This document shows, piece by piece, positions 1 to 6,647 of a stretch of DNA of 7,178 bases. Location: NCBI GenBank assembly GCA_016875955.1, contig VGOH01000055.1, positions 1 to 7,178 of the forward strand, given 5' to 3'. Under the pieces are notes generated by a model. The model was not told where the DNA came from. It did not search any database and saw nothing but the letters and a program-made list of their open reading frames with translations. The position numbers were made by a program, and so were the translations under genes. How positions within the stretch are numbered: position 1 is the stretch's first letter; the number at the start of each line of letters is the position of its first letter. The DNA is from Chloroflexota bacterium (GTDB lineage: Bacteria > Chloroflexota > Dehalococcoidia > Dehalococcoidales > RBG-16-60-22).

Positions 1-480
1 GGCGGTATCAAAGCCCTTGGCCCGGGCCAGAATCTTGTCTTTCTCAAACAGGTCTATGGCGGTGACATCATTGCCGCAGGTATAGCCCAGGACGTAGTCC
101 ATGGCTTCCTTTTCGGGAACATCTTTGGCCAGTTTTTTAATCACCAGACACAGCTCTGCCTCATAGCGCAGGTCTAGGGAAGGACGAGGCCAGATAACGT
201 CTGTCTCTGTGCCAATTACGGTATTCCACGGCTTGAAGAACAGGTTCGGCTCCTCGGGTATCGGCCAGCCCATCTCGGTGATATGGTCCAGGTAGTTCCG
301 CCCGCAGGCCACGCCTATTCTCGGCTCGCAGGGTGCCAGCAGCCTGACCTCATTCAGTTTGCACAACTTGCTACCCTGCCGGAACTTACCATACAGGTCA
401 CCATCAAGCGCATATATCTCATCTCCCTCAACGACGCCCCACTGCACTTTACCCTGCCGCCTGAATCGCGCAATCTTCAT
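1..480 (-). CDS. Fumarylacetoacetate hydrolase (FAH) family protein, C-terminus cut by window edge
   Basis: This is the first 160 codons of a minus-strand gene that runs off the left edge; the usual family length is about 250-290 residues. The family covers acylpyruvases, fumarylpyruvate and fumarylacetoacetate hydrolases, and decarboxylase/isomerases of aromatic meta-cleavage pathways, all metal dependent and cytoplasmic. Visible signatures are GRNYLDH at 60-66 (candidate active-site His66), FFKPWNTVIG at 81-90, the metal-binding Glu pair in RYEAEL (Glu107, Glu109), and GNDVTAID at 136-143, where Asp138 is the expected third metal ligand. ARAKGFDT at 152-159 matches the conserved substrate-pocket strand. 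Residue 142 is Ile where family members often have Arg. The N-terminal domain (about 1-50) is the short version seen in bacterial acylpyruvase-like members. The ATG at 480 is supported by an AGGAGG four bases upstream. The gene is divergent from the transporter operon. The family is secure; the substrate is not assignable. Confidence 0.9.
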   Translation of the reverse strand, partial: MKIARFRRQGKVQWGVVEGDEIYALDGDLYGKFRQGSKLCKLNEVRLLAPCEPRIGVACGRNYLDHITEMGWPIPEEPNLFFKPWNTVIGTETDVIWPRPSLDLRYEAELCLVIKKLAKDVPEKEAMDYVLGYTCGNDVTAIDLFEKDKILARAKGFDTA

Positions 481-484
481 TATG

Positions 485-490
485 CCTCCT
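485..490 (-). promoter_or_regulatory. Ribosome binding site of the FAH-family gene
   Basis: Read on the minus strand this is a perfect AGGAGG, four bases before the ATG at 480. It fixes the start of the FAH-family gene. Confidence 0.75.
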
Positions 491-517
491 CAGAATTATG
501 CATCAGTGTTCCACATC

Positions 518-547
518 AGGATACATTGTTATGGAAACACTCGTCAA
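518..547 (-). promoter_or_regulatory. Candidate sigma70-type promoter for the FAH-family gene
   Basis: On the minus strand there is TTGACG (547-542; five of six matches to TTGACA), an 18-base spacer, then TATCCT (523-518; four of six matches to TATAAT). The predicted transcript would start near 511 and leave a leader of about 30 bases before the ATG at 480. The -35 box is good and the -10 is mediocre. This is a sequence match only. Confidence 0.4.
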
Positions 548-549
548 TA

Positions 550-558
550 TGTTAAAAT
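550..558 (+). promoter_or_regulatory. Candidate extended -10 promoter for the ABC importer operon
   Basis: TGTTAAAAT fits the extended -10 pattern TGnTATAAT, with TAAAAT matching five of six bases. No good -35 lies 16-18 bases upstream, which is tolerable for an extended -10 promoter. It sits in the most AT-rich part of the divergent region. Transcription would start near 565, giving a leader of about 65 bases before the ATG at 632. It abuts the -35 box of the opposing promoter at 542-547. Confidence 0.35.
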
Positions 559-616
559 AATAGAACTTATTACTAATAGCTGTTAAGCTTTGTCGTTCCC
601 GCATTGTGGCTAGTTC

Positions 617-622
617 AGGAGG
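617..622 (+). promoter_or_regulatory. Ribosome binding site of the binding-protein gene
   Basis: A perfect AGGAGG lies nine bases before the ATG at 632. It supports that start, which is also the only one that keeps the whole lipoprotein signal peptide. Confidence 0.75.
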
Positions 623-631
623 CACCAGAAG

Positions 632-2458
632 ATGAAGCGATTAGTTATTATTTTGGCTATATTAGTGATGCTTCTATTCACAGGCTGCGCGGCGCCAACA
701 CCGGCGCCTATTCCCACACCCACACCGGCACCGACGCCAGCCCTCCCCGTGCCCGCACCCCAACCGGCGCCCTCGCCCCTGCCCTCGCCACCACCAATAG
801 TCTACCCGGAAGTGAAAGGGACTTTCATTGACGGCGTGTCCGGGGGCGATGCCGAGACCCTTAACTGGCTTCTGGCCGCTGATGCCACCTCGTTTTCCTA
901 CGCCGGGATGTGTATTGACAGCCTCGCCACCTACGACAACGACTGGAACGTACACCTGCGCCACCTAGCCAAGCCGGTGGAGGTATCTGCTGACGGCCTG
1001 ACCTACACCATTACCATCCGCGATGACCTGAAGTGGAGCGACGGCATTCCCGTCACCGCTGAGGACTATGTCTATACCCTGAAGAACCTGATGTTCTCCG
1101 ACTGGCTCAATTACACCTACCAGACTGACTGGCAGGAGGAGGACAATGGCGAAACGGTATTCGTCGCTGTTGAGCTGGTCGATAAGACCACCTTCGTTAT
1201 CAGGCGACAGACCGTCGACCCGGAGTTCGCCGATAACGCCATCTACTCCCTGACGCCGTACCCCAAGCACATCGCCGTAAAATATGAGGGCGACCTGGAA
1301 GCGTTCACCAAGGCTGAGGAGTTCAATAACCTGACCTATACCGGCAACCTCGGCCCTTACCGGTTCAAGGAGTGGATACGGAACGATAAATACGTCGTTG
1401 AGCGCAATCCGGACTTCTACCTCGGCCAGGAGACAGGCGCGCCCTACTTTGAGGAATACGTTACCAAGCTTTTCGGCACCTCGGCGGCCATGCTGGCCGC
1501 CCTGGAGGCCGGGGACATCCAGAATTGCAGCATCGAGCCGGAACAGGTGGCCAAGTTCAAGCAGACGGCGGAAATCAAGGTCTATACCGTCCCCACCCGA
1601 GCCTACGACCTCATTGTCTATAACCTGCGCGACAATGGCTGGGAAGGCCTCAAAGATAAAAGGGTCAGACAGGCGCTGTCCCTGTCCATTGACAAGGAGA
1701 CGTTCATCGAGCAGATACGCTATGGCTTTGCCGACCCCGCCTTCAGCTTCATCCCCATGCCCTCTCCCTGGTATACCGAGGAGGGCGTGCCCAAGTTTGG
1801 CATCGGCGACCTTTATGATAAAGACAAGGCCAAGGAATTGCTGGTGGAGGCCGGCTATGGGACCAAGCTGCGGGACGGCACCATTCTGGTGCGGGACAAA
1901 GATGAAAAACCGATTAAGCTGACCCTAGTCACCACCACCGGCAGCAAGCTTACCGAAGATATCTCGCTCTTTGTGAAGCAGGAGCTGGGCGATATCGGCA
2001 TTGAAGTGGATTTCAAGCTGGTCCCCTGGCCCACCCAGCTCCGCCAGTACATGATGAACAAAGTGCCCGGCTCGGACCAGGAGCCGAATTACAATAACGG
2101 CCCCGACGCCGTCAGCGAAGAGCCTTGGGATATGATGGTCCTTGCCTTCAATACCCACCCCATTGCCCCATCAGGCTCCCGGGTCTTCTTCATCACTGAC
2201 GGCGGGCTCAACTTCTGGGGCTATTCCAATGAGAGGGTGGACGAGCTTTTCACCGAGGTCAGGTCAAAAGAGGCGCTTGACCCCGAGGTGCGCAAGCGGA
2301 TGTACGCCGAGATAAGCCAGCTCATCGCCGAGGACCAGCCGGCCGATTTCCTCTCCTTCCCCAGAAGCAACCAGGGCTTCCAGAAAAACGTGGAGGGGAT
2401 TGACCCGGGCATGAGGCTGGGCTGGAACTATCATGAATGGTACTTCGCCGAACCTTAA
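632..2458 (+). CDS. ABC importer substrate-binding lipoprotein, family 5 (peptide/nickel class)
   Basis: This is the extracytoplasmic solute receptor of the importer encoded by the next four genes. Residues 1-18 are a lipoprotein signal peptide (Lys-Arg, then a hydrophobic core) ending in the lipobox LFTGC, so Cys19 should be lipidated and the protein membrane anchored. A Pro/Thr/Ala linker follows at 22-55, then the SBP_bac_5 fold from about 60 to 600. Family signatures are LKWSDGIPVTAEDYVYTLKN at 133-152, GPYRFKEW at 241-248, NPDFYLG at 259-265, ALEAGDIQ at 290-297 and KDKRVRQALSLSIDKETFIE at 341-360. FWGYSNERVDELF at 528-540 matches the C-terminal lobe. At 608 residues it is longer than the usual 500-550, partly because of the linker. 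It is the first gene of the operon, 23 bases before the first permease. The ligand is unknown: peptide, opine, glycoside or another organic solute are all possible in this family. Confidence 0.93.
   Translation: MKRLVIILAILVMLLFTGCAAPTPAPIPTPTPAPTPALPVPAPQPAPSPLPSPPPIVYPEVKGTFIDGVSGGDAETLNWLLAADATSFSYAGMCIDSLATYDNDWNVHLRHLAKPVEVSADGLTYTITIRDDLKWSDGIPVTAEDYVYTLKNLMFSDWLNYTYQTDWQEEDNGETVFVAVELVDKTTFVIRRQTVDPEFADNAIYSLTPYPKHIAVKYEGDLEAFTKAEEFNNLTYTGNLGPYRFKEWIRNDKYVVERNPDFYLGQETGAPYFEEYVTKLFGTSAAMLAALEAGDIQNCSIEPEQVAKFKQTAEIKVYTVPTRAYDLIVYNLRDNGWEGLKDKRVRQALSLSIDKETFIEQIRYGFADPAFSFIPMPSPWYTEEGVPKFGIGDLYDKDKAKELLVEAGYGTKLRDGTILVRDKDEKPIKLTLVTTTGSKLTEDISLFVKQELGDIGIEVDFKLVPWPTQLRQYMMNKVPGSDQEPNYNNGPDAVSEEPWDMMVLAFNTHPIAPSGSRVFFITDGGLNFWGYSNERVDELFTEVRSKEALDPEVRKRMYAEISQLIAEDQPADFLSFPRSNQGFQKNVEGIDPGMRLGWNYHEWYFAEP
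695..796 (+). repeat. Low-complexity Pro-rich coding repeat (lipoprotein linker)
   Basis: This encodes residues 22-55 of the binding lipoprotein, 18 prolines in 34 residues, in an irregular PTPAP-like pattern. The DNA is strongly C-rich on the plus strand. It probably acts as a flexible or extended tether between the lipidated Cys19 and the binding domain. Such tracts vary in length between relatives and are prone to slippage. Confidence 0.8.
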
Positions 2459-2467
2459 TGAGACCTT

Positions 2468-2473
2468 GAGGAG
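2468..2473 (+). promoter_or_regulatory. Ribosome binding site fixing the GTG start of the first permease
   Basis: GAGGAG lies eight bases before the GTG at 2482. It supports a GTG start and lies in the 23-base gap after the binding-protein stop codon. Confidence 0.7.
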
Positions 2474-2481
2474 ACATACCG

Positions 2482-3459
2482 GTGAAACAGGGCGGTTTGC
2501 AGAATTACATCATCAGAAGGCTTTTTTATGCCTTCCTCATCGCCTTTGGGGTGGTGACCGTCACCTTTATCCTGCTCCGCGTTGGCCCCAGTTCTCCGGC
2601 GGACAAATATCTGGCCAACATCTCCTCCCGCACTCAGGACCCGGCCAAGGTCATTGAAGCCGTTGAAGCGCGCTACGGCCTGGACAGGCCGCTTTACCAA
2701 CAGTACTTCAACTATCTGGTCAGCCTCGCCCGCGGCGACTGGGGATGGTCTTTCAGCACCTCGCTGCCCGTCATTGAGCTCATTAAACGCCACTGGATTT
2801 ATTCCTTCCAGCTCATCCTGCTCAGCATGCTCTTTGCCTCTTCATTGGGCATCCTGATTGGCATTTACTCGGCGGTGAAGCAGTACACCAAGACTGATTA
2901 TGCCGCCACTTTCTTTTCCTTCATCGGCATCTCCATTCCCAACTTCTGGCTGGGCATCATGCTCATCCTGGTCTTTTCCGTGCAGCTGGGCTGGTTCAAG
3001 ACCTATTACGATACCGGCCTGCCCCTGTTCTCCCTGGCCAACCTGAAAGCGCTCATCCTGCCCGTTATCACATTGGGCACCGGCATGATGGCCGGCTACA
3101 CCAGGTACTCGCGGTCGGCCACGCTGGACAACCTGAGAAAGGACTTTGTGAAGACGGCCCGCGCCAAGGGGCTTCCCGAATACATCGTTATCGGCAAGCA
3201 CGTCTTCCGCAACGCTATCCTGCCCATCATCACCATCATCATGTTCGACCTGGCCGGTGTTGTCTTCGGCGGTGCCTACCTTACGGAAATTATCTTTGGC
3301 ATCCCGGGGCTTGGCCGTATTTCCTTCAATGCCATCTTTGCCAACGACTACCCGGTGGTAATCACCATAACCCTTATTGGCGCCATGGTGGTCCTGCTCA
3401 CCAACCTGGCCACTGACATTGTCTATACCTGGCTAGACCCCCGGATAAGATACGATTGA
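2482..3459 (+). CDS. dppB: ABC importer permease, DppB/OppB type
   Basis: This is one of two membrane subunits that form the translocation channel. It has 325 residues, the normal length for the family (about 305-340). It begins with the conserved N-terminal segment RRLFYAFLIAFGVVTVTFIL (12-31), the first helix. Further hydrophobic segments lie near 107-131, 143-170, 188-205, 245-268 and 290-313, giving the usual six. The cytoplasmic EAA coupling loop is at 222-244, with FVKTARAKGLPEYIVIGKH, and contacts an ATPase subunit. GIPGLGRI (273-280) and the C-terminal LDPRIRYD (318-325) are OppB/DppB hallmarks. The large loop at about 36-105 between helices one and two is also typical. The GTG start is supported by GAGGAG at 2468. 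It follows the binding protein and precedes the second permease by 10 bases. The gene symbol is family level only; it does not mean that dipeptide is the substrate. Confidence 0.93.
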   Translation: MKQGGLQNYIIRRLFYAFLIAFGVVTVTFILLRVGPSSPADKYLANISSRTQDPAKVIEAVEARYGLDRPLYQQYFNYLVSLARGDWGWSFSTSLPVIELIKRHWIYSFQLILLSMLFASSLGILIGIYSAVKQYTKTDYAATFFSFIGISIPNFWLGIMLILVFSVQLGWFKTYYDTGLPLFSLANLKALILPVITLGTGMMAGYTRYSRSATLDNLRKDFVKTARAKGLPEYIVIGKHVFRNAILPIITIIMFDLAGVVFGGAYLTEIIFGIPGLGRISFNAIFANDYPVVITITLIGAMVVLLTNLATDIVYTWLDPRIRYD

Positions 3460-3463
3460 GGAA
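3458..3463 (+). promoter_or_regulatory. Ribosome binding site fixing the GTG start of the second permease
   Basis: GAGGAA starts inside the stop codon of the first permease and ends six bases before the GTG at 3470. The overlap suggests that the two permeases are translated in a coupled way, which would favour equal amounts. It also validates the extended N-terminus of the second permease. Confidence 0.65.
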
Positions 3464-3469
3464 ATATCG

Positions 3470-4564
3470 GTGAGGCGAATAACGGAAGTTTTCGGCGGAC
3501 GGCGGAACCTGCTCTTCAGCGGGCTGCTGCTGGCTTTGCTTTTTATCTTGCTTCTTGACTTGTTCTTCGTCCATCATATCTTCAGCCCTTTTGTCTACTT
3601 TTATCTGTGCTTTGCCCTGGTTATAGTTTTCTACGGCATATATCCACTTTATGTTAGCCGACGCCTGACCCGGTACTACTGGGACCGCACCAAACGACAC
3701 CATCTGGCCGTCATCGGGCTGGTGTTCATTATCTTCCTGGTGGCCGTGGCCATCTTCGGCCCCTTCCTGACACAGGACCCGACCAAAGTTGACTTCCCCA
3801 ATAAGAACTTACCCCCGGTGGGCTTCTCCGCCGAACAGTCTACCTATGACCGCACTACCGGGCAATTCATCACCCGGGAGACGCCAGGCACGTGGCTTCA
3901 TCCCCTCGGCACCGATGATAAGGGCCGCGATATGCTTGCCATGCTCGTCTCCGGCACCCGGATATCCCTGCAGGTCGGCCTTATGGCCACCCTTATCGCC
4001 ATATTTATCGGCCTGATAATGGGGGTGGTTTCCGCCTATCTGGGAGGCTGGGCGGATAATGCCCTGATGCGCTTCACCGATATCATGATGACCTTCCCCT
4101 TCTTCCTCCTGCTGGTGTTCATCGTCTTCATCTTCGGCCCGTCGCTGTGGTTTATCATCCTGGCCATCGGGCTTACCGGCTGGACGGGCACCGCCCGCCT
4201 GGTCCGAAGCGAAAGCCTATCGCTCCGCACCAGGGATTTCATCATGGCGTCAAAATCGCTTGGCGCCAGCGACCGCCGCATCGTTTTCCACCACCTCATC
4301 CCCAATGTGCTGAGCTCGGTTATCGTTATCGCCACGCTGTCCATTCCCGGCGTCATTCTGGCCGAGGCCGCCCTTAGTTTCATCGGCCTCGGCGACCCGA
4401 CGGTGACCAGCTGGGGACTGGTGTTGCAGGCCGGACAGCGCAGCCTGGAGACCGCCTGGTGGATTGCCGTTGAGCCCGGCATCATGCTTTTCCTGACCGT
4501 GCTGGCCTTTAATTTTCTGGGCGATGGCGTCAGGGACGCCTTTGACCCGAGGAGTCAGGTTTAA
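3470..4564 (+). CDS. dppC: ABC importer permease, DppC/OppC type, with extra N-terminal membrane hairpin
   Basis: This is the second channel subunit, partner of the preceding permease. The family core starts near residue 69 with YYWDRTKRHHLAVIGLVFII (69-88, first core helix to about 100). HPLGTDDKGRDMLAMLVSG (144-162) is the OppC signature. Core helices lie near 165-190, 207-225, 226-240, 280-302 and 334-352. The EAA coupling loop is at 242-279 (FIMASKSLGASDRRIVFHHL), and the protein ends with LGDGVRDAFDPR (350-361). At 364 residues it is longer than the usual 270-310. Residues 14-36 and 39-60 form two additional hydrophobic segments ahead of the core, and the loop at 101-143 is also enlarged. 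The GTG start is supported by the ribosome binding site at 3458; the next in-frame Met is residue 159, far inside the protein. The symbol is family level only. Confidence 0.92.
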   Translation: MRRITEVFGGRRNLLFSGLLLALLFILLLDLFFVHHIFSPFVYFYLCFALVIVFYGIYPLYVSRRLTRYYWDRTKRHHLAVIGLVFIIFLVAVAIFGPFLTQDPTKVDFPNKNLPPVGFSAEQSTYDRTTGQFITRETPGTWLHPLGTDDKGRDMLAMLVSGTRISLQVGLMATLIAIFIGLIMGVVSAYLGGWADNALMRFTDIMMTFPFFLLLVFIVFIFGPSLWFIILAIGLTGWTGTARLVRSESLSLRTRDFIMASKSLGASDRRIVFHHLIPNVLSSVIVIATLSIPGVILAEAALSFIGLGDPTVTSWGLVLQAGQRSLETAWWIAVEPGIMLFLTVLAFNFLGDGVRDAFDPRSQV

Positions 4565-4567
4565 AAA

Positions 4568-5566
4568 GTGGCCACGAACAATACGATTTTACAGGTCAGC
4601 GAGTTGAAGACTTACTTCTTCACCCGCCTCGGCGTGGTCCGGGCGGTCGATGGCGTGAGCTTCGGCCTGCGCCAGGGGGAGTGCCTGTGCCTGGTGGGTG
4701 AATCGGGCTGCGGCAAGACGGCCACTGCGCTCTCCATTCTGCGCCTGGTAGATAGCCCTCCGGGCCAGATTGTGGGCGGGGAAATAAAATACCACAATGA
4801 AAACCTGCTCCGCAGCACCGGCGCCAGGCTCAGGCAGATTCGCGGCAACCGCATCGCCATGATTTTCCAAGACCCGCAGTCCTCGCTGAACCCGGTGCTC
4901 ACTGTGGGCGAGCAGATAATGGAGCCGATACGCCTTCATTTAAAGCTGGGACACCGCCAGGCCCGTGATAAAGCGCTGAGCCTGATGAAACAGGTCGGCA
5001 TTCCCCAGTCAGCGGAACGAATGGCTTACTTCCCGCACCAGCTGTCCGGCGGCATGAAACAGCGGGTGATGATTGCGGCCGCGCTCTCCTGCAACCCGGA
5101 AATCTTAATCGCCGATGAGCCCACCACCGCCCTGGATACCACCATCAAAGCACAGATTCTGGATATTTTCCGCGAGCTGAAACAGCAGATGAATATGTCC
5201 ATCCTGTTCATTACCCACGACCTGGGCACCGTGGCCGGCATTGCCGACCGCATCATCGTGATGTATGGGGGTCGTATTGCTGAAGCCGGCAGCACCCTTG
5301 ATATCTTTGACCAGCCCAAGCACCCCTACACCTGGGGCCTGCTGAATTGCCTGCCCACTATCGCCGAGCGCCGGGAAAAGCTGTCACCCATCCCGGGAAT
5401 GATACCCAGCCTGATTGACCCGCCCGAAGGCTGCATCTTCCACCCCCGCTGCCAGTGGCGTATGTCGGTCTGCCAGCAGGCTAAACCACCGGAGTATGTC
5501 ATATCGGGGGAGCATATTGCCGCCTGTTATCTTTATCAAAAGGCGCCAGCCAGCGCCGGGTTGTAA
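4568..5566 (+). CDS. dppD: ABC importer ATPase, DppD/OppD type
   Basis: This is one of two cytoplasmic ATPases that power the importer; it pairs with the next gene's product. All catalytic motifs are intact: Walker A GESGCGKT (44-51), Q-loop Gln101 in IFQDPQSSLNP, signature LSGGMKQR (159-166), Walker B ILIADEP with catalytic Glu184, D-loop ALD (188-190) and switch His217. The C-terminal oligopeptide-transporter domain (about 235-330) includes KHPYTWGLL (251-259). It carries four cysteines, C289, C295, C302 and C320 (CX5CX6CX17C), a pattern linked to an iron-sulfur cluster in structurally studied relatives. At 332 residues the length is normal. The GTG start follows the permease stop by three bases; GAGGAG at 4549 is 13 bases away, a little far, and an AGG at 4557 is closer. 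No ATG is available near the expected N-terminus. Symbol is family level only. Confidence 0.94.
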   Translation: MATNNTILQVSELKTYFFTRLGVVRAVDGVSFGLRQGECLCLVGESGCGKTATALSILRLVDSPPGQIVGGEIKYHNENLLRSTGARLRQIRGNRIAMIFQDPQSSLNPVLTVGEQIMEPIRLHLKLGHRQARDKALSLMKQVGIPQSAERMAYFPHQLSGGMKQRVMIAAALSCNPEILIADEPTTALDTTIKAQILDIFRELKQQMNMSILFITHDLGTVAGIADRIIVMYGGRIAEAGSTLDIFDQPKHPYTWGLLNCLPTIAERREKLSPIPGMIPSLIDPPEGCIFHPRCQWRMSVCQQAKPPEYVISGEHIAACYLYQKAPASAGL

Positions 5567-5568
5567 CC

Positions 5569-6543
5569 ATGGAACGCAAACTGTTAGAGGTCGATAATCT
5601 GAAGAAGCACTACCCGGTAACCGCCGGGCTGTTCGCCAGGCACGTGGCCGACGTCAAGGCAGTGGATGGCGTCTCCTTCTTCATCACGGAGGGCGAGACG
5701 CTGGGCCTGGTCGGCGAATCGGGCTGCGGCAAGTCAAGCCTGGGCCGGACACTGCTGCGACTGGAGGAGCCGACCTCAGGACAGGTGTTTTACAAAGGCC
5801 GCGATATCACCGCCTGGAATAAAAAGCAGCTGAAGGAATTGCGCAGAGAGGCGCAGATGATTTTCCAGGACCCGCAGTCTTCTCTTGACCCCAAGGCAAC
5901 CATCGGGGATTCCATCGGCGAGGCCCTGCTCATCCACGGTGTCACCAGTGAAAAGGAGAGGCTGGCGCGGGTGGAAGCACTGTTGCAGCGGGTGGGGCTG
6001 GAACCGGGCCACGCCACCCGCTACCCCCATGAATTGAGCGGCGGACAGAAACAGCGCATCGGCATCGCCCGCGCCCTGGCGGTAAACCCGAAGCTGATAG
6101 TCGCCGATGAACCGGTGAGCGCGCTGGATGTATCTGTCCAGGCGCAGATTCTGAATCTGATGCTTGACCTGCAGGGTGAACTCTCCCTGGCCTACCTTTT
6201 CATCGCCCATGACCTAGCGGTCATCGGGCAGGTCTCCAGCCGGATTGCCGTTATGTACCTCGGGCAGATAGTGGAACTGGCTGACAGAGATGGTTTATTC
6301 CAGCGACCGCTTCACCCCTATACTCAGGCCCTGCTTTCGGCAGTTTTCCTGCCCGACCCGCACCGGAAGCGCCAGCACATTCCGCTGGCCGGTGAAGTCC
6401 CCTCTCCCATCGCACCACCATCGGGATGTCGTTTCCACACGCGCTGCCCCCGGGTGATGAAAGTCTGCCGCCAGGAAACGCCGATTTTCCAGCCGATTGA
6501 TAAGGACCATCTGGTAGCCTGCCATCTCTATGATGGAAAATGA
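5569..6543 (+). CDS. dppF: ABC importer ATPase, DppF/OppF type
   Basis: This is the second ATPase, paralogous to the preceding one and expected to form a heterodimer with it under the two permeases. Motifs are intact: Walker A GESGCGKS (49-56), Q-loop Gln100, signature LSGGQKQR (156-163), Walker B LIVADEP with Glu181, D-loop ALD (184-186) and switch His214. The LxxYxV segment (LKKHYPV, 11-17) near the N-terminus is typical of OppF. The C-terminal domain (about 235-324) has RPLHPYTQALLSA (246-258) and the same cysteine pattern as its partner: C287, C293, C300 and C318. At 324 residues the length is normal. The ATG lies only two bases after the previous stop and I see no good Shine-Dalgarno sequence, so translation is probably coupled. 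It is the last gene of the operon. Symbol is family level only. Confidence 0.94.
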   Translation: MERKLLEVDNLKKHYPVTAGLFARHVADVKAVDGVSFFITEGETLGLVGESGCGKSSLGRTLLRLEEPTSGQVFYKGRDITAWNKKQLKELRREAQMIFQDPQSSLDPKATIGDSIGEALLIHGVTSEKERLARVEALLQRVGLEPGHATRYPHELSGGQKQRIGIARALAVNPKLIVADEPVSALDVSVQAQILNLMLDLQGELSLAYLFIAHDLAVIGQVSSRIAVMYLGQIVELADRDGLFQRPLHPYTQALLSAVFLPDPHRKRQHIPLAGEVPSPIAPPSGCRFHTRCPRVMKVCRQETPIFQPIDKDHLVACHLYDGK

Positions 6544-6586
6544 TGAAGTGGCCGCTATCCTACTCATTTTTCGGGTCTAATCCCTG

Positions 6587-6615
6587 TAGTCACCGGGGCC
6601 ACTGACGGGTATAAT
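6587..6615 (+). promoter_or_regulatory. Sigma70-type promoter of the dehydrogenase gene
   Basis: TAGTCA (6587-6592, four of six matches to TTGACA) is followed by a 17-base spacer and a perfect TATAAT (6610-6615). Transcription would start near 6622, leaving about 26 bases of leader with the ribosome binding site. This is the best promoter match in the window and suggests that the downstream gene is transcribed independently of the importer operon. A short dyad, GTCA at 6589 and TGAC at 6603, lies across the spacer; it is too weak to call an operator. Confidence 0.6.
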
Positions 6616-6635
6616 AGAGACTGATACCGTAACGT

Positions 6636-6642
6636 AAGGAGG
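6636..6642 (+). promoter_or_regulatory. Ribosome binding site of the dehydrogenase gene
   Basis: AAGGAGG lies five bases before the ATG at 6648. It fixes that start and suggests efficient translation. Confidence 0.75.
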
Positions 6643-6647
6643 CAGAT

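Noticed and set aside
283..555. Plus-strand open frames across the FAH-family start and the divergent intergenic region.
   Set aside because: They overlap the FAH-family coding strand and have no ribosome binding site; the minus-strand gene has clear family motifs and a perfect one.
674..964. Minus-strand open frame of 96 codons opposite the signal peptide and Pro-rich linker.
   Set aside because: It is a by-product of the C-rich low-complexity DNA on the other strand; the product is a Gly/Arg-rich sequence without a family pattern, and the plus-strand lipoprotein is certain.
1398..1922. Plus-strand open frame of 174 codons inside the binding-protein gene.
   Set aside because: It lies in another frame of a secure gene and gives a Ser/Pro/Arg-rich product typical of frame shadows in GC-rich DNA.
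4036..4485. Minus-strand open frame of 149 codons opposite the second permease.
   Set aside because: It lies opposite the conserved EAA loop and helices of the permease; the translated product has no recognisable domain.
4700..5733. An identical 18-base stretch at 4700-4717 and 5716-5733, with further similar stretches, as a DNA repeat or recombination site.
   Set aside because: Both copies encode the Walker A loop of paralogous ATPases; shared ancestry and constraint on the protein explain the match.
6547..6603. Seven-base inverted repeat AGTGGCC (6547-6553) and GGCCACT (6597-6603) as a terminator of the importer operon.
   Set aside because: The loop would be 43 bases and no T run follows the second arm, which instead lies inside the spacer of the next promoter.
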